Assembly (NCBI GenBank): GCA_964058845.1
Contig: CAXKVR010000335.1
Location: 1-64,000 of the forward strand
DNA from: Carex sylvatica
Lineage: Eukaryota; Streptophyta; Magnoliopsida; Poales; Cyperaceae
Direction: 5' to 3'
Length of the DNA stretch: 64,000 bases
The notes beneath the pieces were generated by a model. It saw only the letters and a list, made by a program, of their open reading frames with translations, made no database searches and was not told where the DNA came from. This document shows, one piece after another, positions 1 through 11,865 of the stretch. The position numbers and the translations under genes were made by a program. Each line of letters starts with the position of its first letter. Position 1 is the first letter of the stretch.

Positions 1-2
1 AT

Positions 3-3000
3 ACAGAAGGGGACAGAAATACTGCCTTCTTCCAGGCAGCAACAACCCATAGACGCCGAATCAACACCATACTGTATATCCGTTTGGAAGATGGAACAAT
101 AGTAACAGGTCAGGCAGAGATCAGATCTGCCTTTGTGACATATTTTAAAGGCATTTACTGCCTGCAACAGCAAGCTCAAATACAAGATCACCAAGCCTTT
201 TTTGATAAAATTAATCCTCTTGGTTGTGAAATTATCCCGGATTCGGCCCACCAGCAGTTGATCTCGGCTCCAACAAAAGAGGAAATTAAAACAGTGTTGG
301 AAAGTATGGGCCCAGATAAATCACCGAGGCTAGATGGGGTAAGTGCCCGGTTGCTACAAGATCAATGGCCGATTTTTCGAGAGGATTTAACAGCTATAAT
401 GGGACGGATGTTTGAGACAGCTCGAGTTCCTAATGAATGGTTGCCAAGTTACATCGCCTTAATTCCAAAAATGGACGAGGCCGAAAAACCAAAAGACTAT
501 AGGCCCATAACAGTGGGAAATATAACATATAGATTGCTCATGAAAATAGTGGCCCAAAGATTGAAACCTCACATGAGAAATTTGATCTAAATCGAACAGA
601 CGACATTTCTCAAAAGGCGCAACATCACTGATAATACAATTTTAGCAAGGGAAATTATACACTCATTCAATTCACCGAGCTACAACGAAGAATCCTTCAT
701 GTTAAAAGCGGACGCTAACAAAGCTTTTGACACTGTAAAGTGGCACTTCATCTATGCTGCTATGCAGGCGGTCAACTTCCCCAATAACCTTGTAAAATTG
801 GTAAAAAATTATTTGGACGCAGGAAGGGTAACAGTAAGGGTGAATGGTCAAGGTGACGGCTTCCTAAAACCAAACAGAGGCTTGCGGCAGGGGTGCCCGC
901 TATCCCCCTACTTGTTCATTCTAGTCACTGAATTTCTAACAAGGAGTCTGAAAATGGAGCAGTTGCAGGGCTCAATCAAGGGAATCAAACTAGCCAGATC
1001 GGCACCTGTGATCACCCACTCAATGTATGCAGATGATCTGCTACTAATGGGTCAAGTAAATCTCAATGAGGTCAAAGCTTTCAAGTCAGTGCTAGAAGAA
1101 TTTGCTGTACACACTGGTCTCTCCATAAATCCAGAGAAATCTACCTTATGGGTTTAGTCTGAGATGTGAAGAAGAGTGCAAACAGGAAACACTTGATGCT
1201 CTACAAGCAAAGCCGGCTGGGGATAGTGAGAAATATCTGGGAGTTTTTCTTTCGCAATCTTCATCTCAACGAGACCTAACACATGAGGTCTTGGTCAATA
1301 GATTTCATGGAAGAATGGCAGGATCGAAATGCATTTATTATCCTTTGCGGAAGATTGGCGCTAATCAAACCAGTTTTGATATTCCTACCGGTCTACTTCA
1401 TGTCTATAGCGCAACTACCAACAACAACAATCAAAGCAATCAATAATCTCATGCGGGACTTCCTTTGGGGTAAAATAAGAGGAGGTGAGAGATACATGGT
1501 ACCGATCGCATGGCATAAGATATGCTGCACTATTGAAGGAATGTGGGTTGGGGATACGAGATGTGGAGATGTTTAACAAATCTCTTCTTCTAAAGACGGT
1601 GTGGCAATTGGCACAGAATCAAGATTGAATTTGGGTAAAGGTAATGAGGGAAAATACTATCCAAGAGGGGGGGGGGGGGGGGGGGGGGTGTGTGGTGGGG
1701 GGGGGGGGGGGCGGTGGGGGGGGGGGTGTGGTGGTGGGTGTCTGTGGAATATCAAAGGGATAGCAAGGAGTAGCAAGTTGTGGAAAATAATTCAAAAACT
1801 GAAACTCTTTTTTAAAGACAGAATCGTTTGGGAGATTGCGGATGGTACAAAAATCCCGTCTCTGAATCAGCCTTGGTATCCGGGATGGAACATGACAAGA
1901 ATTCTGACAAATCAACAAAGGGATGTGACAATTGCGGGGTTATTTGACACTAATACAGGTCAATAGGACAATCAGAGGATAACGGAGATCATGTGAGGAA
2001 AGGTACTGCAAGGCATACTATAGGTCACAAAAAAACCCTCTACCCACTCCCTGCTCATTGACAAACTCATTTGGCTGCCTAGCAAGACCGGAACATATAC
2101 AGCTAAACAAGGATATGATGAATTGAGGAGACTAAAGGGAACAACAATTGTTTATGGTGACACAATGTAGGCGCTCAGATTAATTTGGGAATGGGAGGGT
2201 ATTATACTGAGGGTCAGAACGTTCCTTTGGCGTGCCATACATAGGGGGTTACCAACTACAACAATGCTACACACAAGGATGCGAAGGGTAGATCCAATTT
2301 GTCCAAGATGCAACACTGAGAATGAATTCCTTATGCATTTGCTTTTTTTCTGTCCAATGGCGCGAGCAACCTGGCATGCGTCATCTTTCCCTTTGCAAGT
2401 ACAGAATCTCCCATTGGATTTTACAAGAACTATGCTCATGATCACAAAAGTATTGGAGCCGGACCAAATTGTTGAATTCTGTAATTTACTTTGGCAACTT
2501 TGGAAGGCAAGAAACAGTAAAGTCTTTGCTAGAAAAAAGATTTCTCCACATGGAATCCTCAAACTAGTCGCAACTGCCGTCCCGCCCTCAAAACCAAGTC
2601 CATAGCCACAACAGGAAGAGGTACCAACACCAATACGAATACCACCGGGCACAAAAACGGTATTGATTGATGCATCATGGAAAACCTCAAAGAAGACTGG
2701 TACTGGGGTACTAATTTTTGATGAAACCGGTACGTTTCGAGATGCGAGATGCACTACCACCAATTCTCATGACCCATTCCAAGCAGAGGCACAAGCACTA
2801 CTACTCGCGCTAAAGCAAATTCATGTAGATGCAGCTAGATACGTGATCTTTACTGACTGTAAAACATTGGTGGAAATAGTCAGTAGAAGAAACCTTGAAT
2901 CCCTACCATCTTGGCAGGCTGGTCCCACAGTAAAAGAATGCATTGATACATGGGAGATGATCAAGCACAGGGTTAGTATTTCTCATGCAGGGAGGAATAG

Positions 3001-3130
3001 GATGACACAACCTCACAAATTGGCCAACTACGCAAGAAGGGGAAACAGTGCAAAGAGAAATGGCATGGAGATATGCTGCCAATTGGGAATAGAGATGGGT
3101 CTTATCTCAAATTTCTTTGTACCTGGTTAG
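3..3130 (+). pseudogene. LINE ORF2 remnant: reverse transcriptase + RNase H
   Basis: The reading frame is open from the left edge (GDRNTAFFQAATTHRRR, typical of the region before LINE RT). RT motifs follow: PDKSPRLDG, RPITVGNITYRLLMKIVAQRL, DANKAFDTVKW, GLRQGCPLSPYLF and the catalytic YADDLLLMG near 1026. A zf-RVT-like region with C..C..H residues lies near 2264-2605. An RNase H domain lies at 2663-3130 with IDASW, QAEAQALLLAL and FTDCKTL supplying the acidic residues. Breaks: an in-frame TAA at 588, a frame shift near 1150 within an ATGGG run, another before 1283, and the G-rich tract. It would have copied LINE RNA by target-primed reverse transcription. It is not expected to be functional. 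Confidence 0.88.
1667..1740. repeat. G-rich homopolymer/simple-repeat tract inside the LINE
   Basis: About 74 bases are almost pure G on the + strand, broken only by a few T and one C. The tract interrupts LINE coding sequence between RT and zf-RVT. It could be a real expansion, with quadruplex potential, or an assembly or basecalling artefact. Confidence 0.85.
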
Positions 3131-3430
3131 CAAGAAGGTTTCAAATTAAGGTTGTCATTAGAAAGGAAAGGAATTTTACCCAACAGACCCTGGAGTTTCT
3201 AAATTTTTCAAAAGGGACAAACAGGGATGGCTGGTACCAATGCTCTTCTTTAATTTCAAGCTCGTGAGGCATAGTATTAAAATAGGATTTTACTTTCCAT
3301 TTACTCTTAAAATTCTACAATCTTTGTTTTAGGCTTTTATGTTTATTAGGTAGTCTGTTTCTACTACTTGTAATGCCTCCTTTTTAAGTTTCAATAAATA
3401 TATACCTACGGGTTTCTATCAAAAAAAAAA

Positions 3431-4156
3431 TCCATAGATTTACTCCTTGAAACAAAGTAAAGATGATTCACAATTTAGATATTTCTCTTATTTAATAAAA
3501 CAAGATGAGAGAAATTTTTGTAAACATTTCATGGGCACAAATGAGATATTTGATGTTTAAAATTTTACAATGGTATTTGCAACACTCTTACAACAATTAG
3601 AAACTTATTTTGCCTCTGCATCCAATTAAACACCAAAGTGAAAAGATAGCCTTCTTTACCATCTGTAGGAATTGACGCTACAAAGATAAGTATCATTAAA
3701 AAGAATCAAACTCACAGTATAGAACAAAGAATCATTTTTTTGTATATAAAGAATAAGTATACTACAAATATAAAAAATAAGGTTTCTTTTAGAAAATGAA
3801 CAATTACTTGTCCAAATAAAGAATAAGCACATTGGTTCTAAGTTTCATGTCACATGCTCAACAAAACACAAGAACAAAGGTTGAAACAAAATTAAAAATA
3901 ATTGTCACACTTCTCCTGTGGGGTTTAAATACAAGGTAATGGAGCTTAGTAATATGATAACTAAGATTGCTAAATGAAACTTCTTTAATTAGACAGAATT
4001 TGAAACTCTATTTTTTGCACTTTTTCATCAGACTAATTTAATAGAACATATGCATTTATAATTAACTTTAGATAGAAAAATGAAAAGCTGGGCAACAGCC
4101 AATTAAACTTTTTAATTGAAGAAAACATTATTCTAAATTAAAGCTATAATTCTCAC
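3431..4156. other. AT-rich stretch without a recognisable gene
   Basis: Low-complexity AT-rich sequence between the LINE poly(A) and a spliced-gene-like fragment. No coding motif, tandem repeat or clear transposon end was found. It could be intron or spacer of the captured fragment to its right. Confidence 0.5.
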
Positions 4157-4375
4157 CGAATTATTGTATTTGCCAGCTTAGGCTCGATCTTGGCAGCCAC
4201 CACGTTCACTGAAAGACAAATTCAAAATTCAAATCAAATAAAATATAATTTAATAAATAACTTATATAAAATCCTATTGAAGGTGAATGAGAAGAAAAGA
4301 ATTACCAATGGAATCTTTAAGAGAAAGAAGAGTATTGCCACAGATGTGCACTCTCTCAATCATCGAATTGTTCAT
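4157..4375 (-). pseudogene. Two-exon gene-like fragment of unknown identity
   Basis: On the minus strand an ATG at 4375 opens a 70-nt exon (MNNSMIERVHICGNTLLSLK...). It ends at a GTAATT donor (4305), and a 97-bp intron ends in TTTCAG (4209). The next exon is 52 nt and joins in frame (VNVVAAKIEPKLANTIIR) before a GTGAGA donor (4156). Clean splice sites with a preserved frame suggest a real or captured gene fragment, because random AT-rich DNA rarely gives this. I do not recognise the protein. It may be another segment carried by the CACTA-like element whose right end is at 12193. Confidence 0.3.
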
Positions 4376-4440
4376 TTTGAGCCGCTATTGCTGACTACAG
4401 AAGGTGGTGTTGTCCGATTTCCTTATTTCTCTTTGATTTA

Positions 4441-6654
4441 GAACTAAAGTGCAGAATTTGCTGCCGTTGAGGGGTTTTGTCTCAGGTGTTCCACTGAACA
4501 ATTCTGGGTCAATAAATATAATTGAATTGATAATTAACTAAACTATAAACTATGACAATACATTATACAGTTCAGAGCTTAAAATAGTTTTTTTTTGTGC
4601 TTGATTGATATATCATTTAGCTTCTTGTTTTTATAGGCCACTGTGTTAGGTACAAAATAAGTGCTTGCAAAGAAAATTGAAACAACAGTTGTTATACCAA
4701 AATGTATAGTACAAAGTTTCAGTGTAGCAAGCTATACTTTTTAACCTTGATTATATTTTTGACTCAGATTGTAAATATATAATTCTTATCGCATAGTATT
4801 ATCAGGTATCGATCCACAGAGATGGTTTGAATATTGCCGGACTCTACTTCACATAAATTTTAGAAGTGAAAATAATAATAAAGATTGAACTTTAAACAAT
4901 AAAAAATTTTGGTTTTTGTTTTAGAAAGAATAAAAAAGGATTTCTAGGGTTTCTGACTTCATCTCAGCTTTGCCTCTCAGTGCCTAGTCCGTGCACTCTC
5001 ATGCACGGGCCCTGCCCAATGTACAGGAGACCTCAACTGTCGTCTGTTGGTCCGTGTGGCCCTCGAGTTGATACAACAATTACTGTTTCATTGTGTTGTT
5101 CTTTGTGTAGGGTTCTACTGATCAAACCTAATGTTCCTAAACCTCAACTGTTGTTTGTTGGTTTATTAACTTATTATGGAATTGCAATATATGCCCTTGT
5201 TAGGTTCTAGACCTCAACTGTCATATATTAGTCCGAATTACCTATTTGTTTATTTGGTATACTAAAAGTAACCTATATCCATCGATATGAGAAAATGCTC
5301 ACCCATCGGCTACTACTTGGTTTCACCTTTCGGATTACTAATCCTACCTTATGTACTTAGTTTAGTTGAGAGATTATAAAGGCCAAAGTACCTTCTAGAT
5401 GTGGCCATGCATCTAGTGGTAAACCAATAAAAATTAAATAATTTAATTTAAGCAATTAAAATCAAACACAAATTTTAACACAAAAATTTAATAACTAATA
5501 TGCAAAACAAAACATTCGATTACATCATAACCCTAGAAACTAAAATGTCTAAACTAACACACTTAAAGAGAAAACAAAATAAATAGAAAGAAAAAAAAAT
5601 GATAAAACTCCAAGAAAACAAACTCCAAACTGAGCCTCCTCTTTTTAAGCCCTCGAAATAAAGTGGAGAAGAATGGTGGTATCTGGTATCTCAGAGATGG
5701 CCTCCCCAAAGGAGAGATGCTTCCCTCAAAAGGAGATATCATTCCTCCTGCTGCCTCCCTCTCATTTATAGCTATTTTGTGACTTGGAGAGCAAGCAACC
5801 AAAGATAGAAGATAAATAAATCAAGATCTTATGAGATATGGCAATAAATTTCAGCTGATTCATTTCTAAAAAAGTTCATGTGACTTGTACATTACAAATT
5901 CTGATTTATAACCTTCATAAAATTATAGATCTCGTTGTCATCTTTCCAGCAAGCTTTTATTTGCCTAAAACGGAGTTCGTATGGCCAATATATTTTCAAA
6001 ATACGAAAAGATATCGAAAATTATAATTTTTATATTCGGTCAGGGGTGCTCTATTTGCTTTCTGCACAGTCCGTGTATTGCATCTGTTTCAGCTGTAAAC
6101 CAAACTTCAAATAGACATAATTTATTATTCGTAACTCCGTTTTTAGTGTTCTACCACTTTTCAAAAAGCTTGCGAGAAGCTCTATAATTTGCTCTATTTC
6201 CTAAAATTTAAATATACTTGGATAGTAACTTAATTCTTAGTATAATTCTAAATTAAATTAACCTAAATGCATAGAAATTGATCAAGTTAATCCTAAGTAA
6301 AAGTATATATAATTTATGCTTATCAACAGTTTATAACCAGGATGAAGACAAGTAATTGACAGTAAAAAGAGCCAAAACGAATTGTCTTGGGTCTAAAAGA
6401 GCCATAAATGTAGATAGCAGTACCAGTCATCTAATATTGTTAAGAGACTTCCATTTAAGAACAATTAAGCAAGCAAACACATCATCCAAAAAATATACCT
6501 CAATTGTTAACTCAATTATATCATAGATCAGCCTAATTGCCCCCACATCATCTAAACTTTTTTTTTCAAGTATTTCCAGCGTATTAACTTCATATCAATT
6601 TCAGAACAAAAAAACACACAATAACAAACAAATTACCATCTTGTTGGATTTCGA
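4441..6654. other. Gene-less AT-rich stretch, probably old repeat
   Basis: No convincing coding region. The sequence near 4800-4830 (GGTATCGATCCACAGAGATG) and near 6280-6330 resembles phrases common in dispersed plant repeats, so a decayed non-autonomous element spanning roughly 4730-6330 is possible but not shown. A triplicated motif lies at 5030-5240. Confidence 0.35.
5030..5240. repeat. Imperfect triplication of a CCTCAACTGT..TGTTGGTCCG motif
   Basis: Related segments beginning ACCTCAACTGTCGTCTGTTG, ACCTCAACTGTTGTTTGTTG and ACCTCAACTGTCATATATTA occur near 5031, 5141 and 5212. The spacing is irregular (about 110 and 71 bp). Function unknown. Confidence 0.55.
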
Positions 6655-6667
6655 GTTTACTTCTTTG

Positions 6668-9071
6668 TTTTTTTTGATGGTTGGCGGGCGAAGTGCCGCC
6701 AACAGATGTATTGATAATTAAAAAAGAAAGTTTTTATTTACATCTCCTTGGGTGAAAATAAAAATGAAAATGTAAAGATAATTAGCGTCTAAGAATAGCA
6801 GCCAGAAGAGCACAATAGTCCCTCGCAAAATTTGTCTTCTGCTCCCTTTTACCTCTTCCTACCCTTATCCTACCTATCCTGAGACCAAAATAGTATTTCA
6901 GTTGTTGTATCATTAATTAAAATGCCTACGGGCTTCCTCTTATCCGAGAATAGTCTTCTATTTCGTTCCCGCCATAAGGCCCATGCTCCTGCCGCCCATA
7001 CCCGATTAATATAGGCCCTCAGATTCTTGGATGCCCCCGGTAGTCTGAGGATCCATTTCTGTTGCATCGTCTCTCCCACCCTTATTGTTATGTTATAATG
7101 CACAAAAAGACCTCTCCAGAAACTGGAGGTATACGAATATGACCACATGATATGTTCCGTCGTTTCTACTTCGGCAACACCGCACAAATGACACCCCATT
7201 TGAACTAAGCAACCTCTTCTTAGAAGAATTTGTTGTGTAAGGATTTTATTATCCAACATTAGCCAAATGAACATTTTTACTTTCATGGGAACTTTCAGTT
7301 TCCATAGGACCTCCTGGTCTTGCGCCATAATACCTCTGTGATGCATTACTCTATAAGCAAATGCGCAAGAAAAGTCTCCTGTACTAGTCCACCGCCATCG
7401 AATTCCATTGACCTGCTTGATAGAGCATGTGTAGAATGGTAGTAGTAGTGATAGGCACTTGAGGAAAGAAGATTCTGTGGCCGCATTCAGTGTTGTATTT
7501 GTGGTTGCTATGCCATATAGCCTTCGGACCGTAGTTCCCCACAAGCCTTCGGGCTTAGTGTCAATTTGCCAGAGCCATTTGGTTAGAAGTGCGTCATTTT
7601 GATCCGATAAATCAATGACTCCTGGCCCTCCATTTTCTTTCAAAGCGCAAATTCTCCCCCAATTGACCAGGAAATTAATTCCTTTACAAGCTTCATTTCC
7701 TTTCCATAGGAAGTTTCTTCCCATTCTGTCAATGTGTTTCATTACCCCGGCAGGAATTTTCAGTGCTTGCATGTAATGTAGCGGAAGTGCGGATAACACC
7801 GATTTGAGCAGAACGATTCGTCCTCCATAGGATAGGGTGTTGGAGGTCCAGCTCTCGAGTCTAGCTTGCATCGATGATATGAGTTTTTGGTAATGGATTT
7901 TGCGAATCTTTTTTACCGCCAATGGGAGCCCTAGATAAGTTATTGGAAAATGAGATTGCGTTGCTGACAGAATCTGCCCGATAGCCATAACACAGTTACC
8001 CGGTACCTCGATCGGAACAAAGGTCGATTTTTTCGAGTTAAGTTTCAGGCCTGACAGTTCAGTGTAATTCTGTAATGCCCTACAAATTATTCTTAGGGTG
8101 GTAGGATGTGCCTCTGCCACAATAATAGTGTCGTCCGCATACTGGATCACCTCCGGTGCTAGACCCGCATGTTGCGGCATGAGAGTTTCCAAATTTTTGA
8201 TAAATCTGCTCAGCGAATCTGCTACCAAGATGAAAAGTAGAGGTGAAAGTGGGTCTCCCTGTCTCAGCCCTATTTTGTGTGTGAAATATCTTGTGCAATC
8301 CCCATTGACTTTAATTGCCGAGGAGGAAGAGCGCAATATTTTCAACAATGTAGCGAGCCACTTCGGGGGGAATCCCCGTTCCACGAGGACGTTTACTAGA
8401 AAACACCAGTTCACCATATCGAAAGCTTTTTCAAAATCCACTTTATATAGAACTGTCGGTAATTTATTCTTGGAGCAGTAGGACACTAGTTCTCTTGCGG
8501 TCAGAAATGATTCCATGATGGATCGTCCCTTTATAAAGGCAGTTTGATTAGGGAGGATTAGGGTCTACAAGTGCGGCTGCAATCTGGTGGCGAGAATTTT
8601 CGGAATCAACTTTGCAATTGTGTTAATCACACTGATCGGTCGGTAGTCCGATATTCTTTGTGGGTCTTTTTTCTTCGGTATTAAAGTGACAGTGGCTCTA
8701 TTCATTTGCTTAAGTGATGAAGCATTATTATTAAAGAAGGCCTGCACTAAGTGGACAATATCCTCTTTCACAATTGACCAAAACGTCTAATAAAACTATA
8801 TTGGAAATCCATCCGGTCCGCTTGCTTTTCCCTTTGGCATGTCCTGTACGGCTGTTCGAATCTCATCTTCCGTTATAGGGTCATCTAAGGATTGTAATTC
8901 TAGTGCGAAGCATTCGCCGATCTTGCCCGATAGGTCAAAAGGTCTTGATAGCGATGCTGTGGAACCCATGATTCTCCTGAAATGATTGTGGAGGAACTGC
9001 GGCAGCTGATGTGACATGACATGAGTAGAATCCATGTTTTCATCCAAGGGTAGAGAGACTATAGCATTATT
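6668..9071 (-). mobile_element. 5'-truncated LINE with target-site duplication
   Basis: Minus-strand LINE of about 2.4 kb. Its poly(A) tail is the T-run at 6668-6675, preceded by the GC-rich plant LINE tail GGCACTTCGCCCGCCAACC (reverse complement at about 6681-6700). The direct repeat GTTTACTTCTTTG occurs at 6655-6667 and again at 9072-9084, with two more matching bases in the second copy. It abuts the poly(A) tail and the truncated 5' end exactly, so I read it as the target-site duplication. Confidence 0.88.
6870..9071 (-). pseudogene. LINE ORF2 fragment: reverse transcriptase and zf-RVT
   Basis: One frame runs from the truncated 5' end to the stop at 6870. It carries RT motifs PKGKASGPDGFPI, RISDYRPISVIN, YKVDFEKAFDMVNW, GLRQGDPLSPLLF and YADDTIIVAE, followed by the C-terminal zf-RVT-like region (LRRGCLVQMGCHLCGVAEVETTEHI). 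The frame is broken only by TAG codons at about 8565, 8784 and 8796. At least two of them (TAG at 8565 and 8784) would be CAG in the family consensus. The endonuclease and ORF1 are missing because of 5' truncation. No clear RNase H follows, unlike the LINE at 1-3430, so the two belong to different families. Confidence 0.88.
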
Positions 9072-9119
9072 GTTTACTTCTTTGTTAAAGTTTATCCAAC
9101 TTTCAACTTGAGACTCGGT

Positions 9120-9460
9120 GGCCTAGTAGACACGATTCCTGTGCTATCCACTTGGATTGGGCCCTTCCACAGCAGATCGCTCAATGATGTGCTTGAGTTT
9201 TGGTCCGACAAACTTGAACAGCTTTTCGAACACAAGCGTCGTCCCCTTATCGTGAAGTGGTCTCATAGCGACGAAGAGCTTGATGAATTTTGGCTTGCAC
9301 AGTTAGGATCTAAAGAGAAGCAGCTAGGGTTAAAGAAGCGAACACCAGCGTCGGTTCTTTGTCTGAGAAGAGGAAGCGAATCTAGGATGCCAACTAAAGG
9401 AGAGTGGAACCATAGAAAGAGAGGTGGTTCTTTGTTTGAGAGTGTAGAGTAAAAGAGAGG
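9120..9460 (-). pseudogene. NIP7: Captured 5' fragment of NIP7 (60S ribosome biogenesis)
   Basis: On the minus strand an ATG at 9266 opens MRPLHDKGTTLVFEKLF..., which I recognise as the conserved N-terminus of plant NIP7, a nuclear pre-rRNA processing and 60S assembly factor with a C-terminal PUA domain. About 40 codons are open to a TAG at 9144-9146. Similarity resumes as HRNRVY, so roughly five residues of the parent are missing at the break. Upstream (9270-9460) is 5'-UTR-like sequence containing AACCCTAG, a telo-box-like element typical of ribosome-biogenesis promoters. The rest of NIP7 (PUA domain) is absent. It lies beside CACTA-like terminal sequence, so gene capture is the likely origin. 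The family call is from remembered similarity, not a search. Confidence 0.72.
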
Positions 9461-11445
9461 GGGTCAGGAAGGGAGGTTTAGGGAAGGTGGCTGAGATGAG
9501 ATGAGAGGAAATCTGATTTAGGGCAATGTGAGAGAGAGAGAGCGCTAGGCACTTGGTAAAATTCGAAATTTTTCATATCAACGCTGTCTCATCAATAATT
9601 GCGCCAGAATTATTTTTTTGACAGATATTTTTCGTATCATTGCTATCTGTTCAATACACTAAACTGTTAGTGTTGATCTAGCTAACATCTACTGCTTATA
9701 TGACCAACAGTTGATTTATTCAACCGATGGTGTAGTGCATGTGTCACACCCCGGAACCAGGGGGCGCGACAGTTACGCCGTGAATATATATTTTCTATAT
9801 ACTCACGAGGCATGTACGATGAGATGATTCATATTCATCCCAATTTTATCCAAATAATTTAAATCTTTCAGACACGCAGTTAATGAAAATCAGATAATTA
9901 AAACACATCCTACTTACAACACCTCCTACTTACAACACCTCCTACTTAACGAATTAAACATTTACACTACATAATTAAAATAAGTTTTACAAAGGTCTGG
10001 TTCAAAGGTTATACACAACAAAATATGATCTGAGTACTTAACTAGTACAAAACGATCATTAATTAAGGCATATCTATACCTCTCCTTTCTTCTCCTCGCC
10101 GCACGATCTCGAAATCCTATTCCTTCTTTCCTGAAAAACCCACGAAGGGGAAAAGGGGTGAGAAACTTATTCGCAGTTTCTCAGTGCAGAATTTAAATAG
10201 GGCTACTGGATTTGTAAGAAATCCATTATCAGAATTAAATCAATTCGTTAGTATACTATTCAGTTATTGATTCGCTAATCATGAAATGCAATTACTTTAA
10301 AAGGGAATTCAAGCGAACTTCTACTATTATCACATTCGGAGAAAATCAAAACGGAATTATTCAGGATGTTTGGACCTAAATGCAAACTCTCTAAGTCAGG
10401 TTGGAAGAATAGAAATTAGTTATCTATCTTCGTCGGCTTAACCGTTCTATTGGTTCTGGTTTATAATTAAACATGCATATCAGTCAGAATTTCACGATTA
10501 GCAATAAAGTAATTCGATCAGAAACAAAGATTATCAATACAGTAACAGTTTCACATCAATCACTATACCACAGTTCAGTATTCACAATAATATATGTAAT
10601 AACAGTATCCCCTACCCAACCGGTACTGGGTTCAGTGGGGTCATTCCCCAAATGCGCATATGGTTCCTGAGGCAAAGTCTAGCGTCGACTCTAGACTTTG
10701 CAATAACTATGAATATACAATATAATATAACAATATCAATTCAGTACTGTGGTTTCATTCTCTTATCAGAATCAAAGGAACAGTCAATCAGTAAAACCAT
10801 ACCAATATGCTAGGTCATCCTAAATATAGCAATTCCAATATAACATTTACTTAATTATGCATTAATGCCATGATGCATGCAATTAGAAATTCAACATGCC
10901 ATTTATACGTAACTATTTAATTCTTAAAAATAAATCCCAAGACAGATCCCGTGAACCCCCGCACCTGATCGCGTAAGATGCGTAGAGAATCAGTTATCAC
11001 GAGATTCCGAATTTCCGACGATTTCGCTGAATCGTACTCGATAGGGTCTATGCCTATGTTAACAAAGCATAGATGAATTAATAAAAGAAATTCAATCGAT
11101 TTAAATACAAGTCAAGTCGATTATCGAGTCATAACGTTTCAAATCAAATTCGAATTCGAAATTTCACCAAAAATCTAACAAATCACTTGAATTAGGGTTT
11201 CCAAGAGAAAAGGAAGACAAATCATATCAATTATCACCAATTAACAACTAATCGAGCTAGAACTTGATTACTGAAACCCTAATTCGAATTTCAACCGAAA
11301 TCACGACAAATCGAATAATTTAGGGTTTTCAAGGAATTGCAAGAGAGAAAGATATACCAAATTGAAGCTTTAGAATCGATCAAGGATCGTCAATTCAGCT
11401 CGAATCTCAATTTTCCGATCAGTTCGATCAGTTTCCGCGCTCAAT

Positions 11446-11472
11446 TTCTCTCTCTCTCTCTCTTTCTCTTTT
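11446..11472. repeat. (TC)n microsatellite in the solo LTR
   Basis: A run of TCTCTC units followed by TTTCTC. It may be the pyrimidine-rich leader seen in many plant LTR transcripts. Confidence 0.7.
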
Positions 11473-11589
11473 TCTTTCGGCTTACCCTAATTCTCTCTTT
11501 TTATTTCCGTGGAAAATGAAAGAAGAAGAAGGATTTTAATTAATAATTGAAATTTTGCAAATAAGTCCCTCAAAAATAACAAAATTACA

Positions 11590-11865
11590 TCTCAGTGCGG
11601 ATCAATCCATCCGCACTGCGGATCCATCAGTCGCACTCACTGCACAGAAAAAAAAGTCCGAGCCTAGTGCGGATGATCCCCATCCGCATTCAGTACTTAG
11701 CGAAATTTCGGCAACGTTTGAAGCGTACAGAACTCACCCGCAGTGTGGGTGCCCATCCGCACTTCCATCCGCACTAGAGAAAATTTCAGACGTTTAATTT
11801 AAGGAACTTGTCCCAGTGCGGGTGAAGCCACCCGCAGTGCGGGTCATCCATCCGCACTGGACCGT
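11590..11865. repeat. Cluster of GTGCGGAT/ATCCGCAC motifs in the solo LTR
   Basis: About a dozen copies of GTGCGG(A/G)T or its complement, often as back-to-back palindromes such as CCCGCAGTGCGGGT, lie in 275 bp near the 3' end of the LTR. Spacing is irregular, so this is a motif cluster and not a simple tandem array. Confidence 0.75.

Larger units (their letters stand above)
1..3430 (+). mobile_element. LINE (non-LTR retrotransposon), 3' part, decayed
   Basis: The segment reads as reverse transcriptase, then a zinc-binding zf-RVT-like region, then RNase H, then a short A-run at about 3421-3430. This is the standard order of plant L1-type LINE ORF2. The 5' part (endonuclease, ORF1) lies left of the window. 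An AATAAA-like signal sits near 3393. Several frameshifts and stops show that the copy is dead, and a G-run at 1667-1740 breaks it. Confidence 0.9.

Noticed and set aside
1601..1966. Gly-rich (+) and Pro-rich (-) ORFs around 1620-1920
   Set aside because: Produced by the G-homopolymer tract inside a dead LINE.
9108..9452. Plus-strand 114-codon ORF
   Set aside because: The opposite strand carries recognisable NIP7 N-terminal coding and leader sequence; the plus ORF has no recognisable domain.
11555..11797. Overlapping plus ORFs in the solo LTR
   Set aside because: They follow the GTGCGG motif cluster; no gag or other domain.
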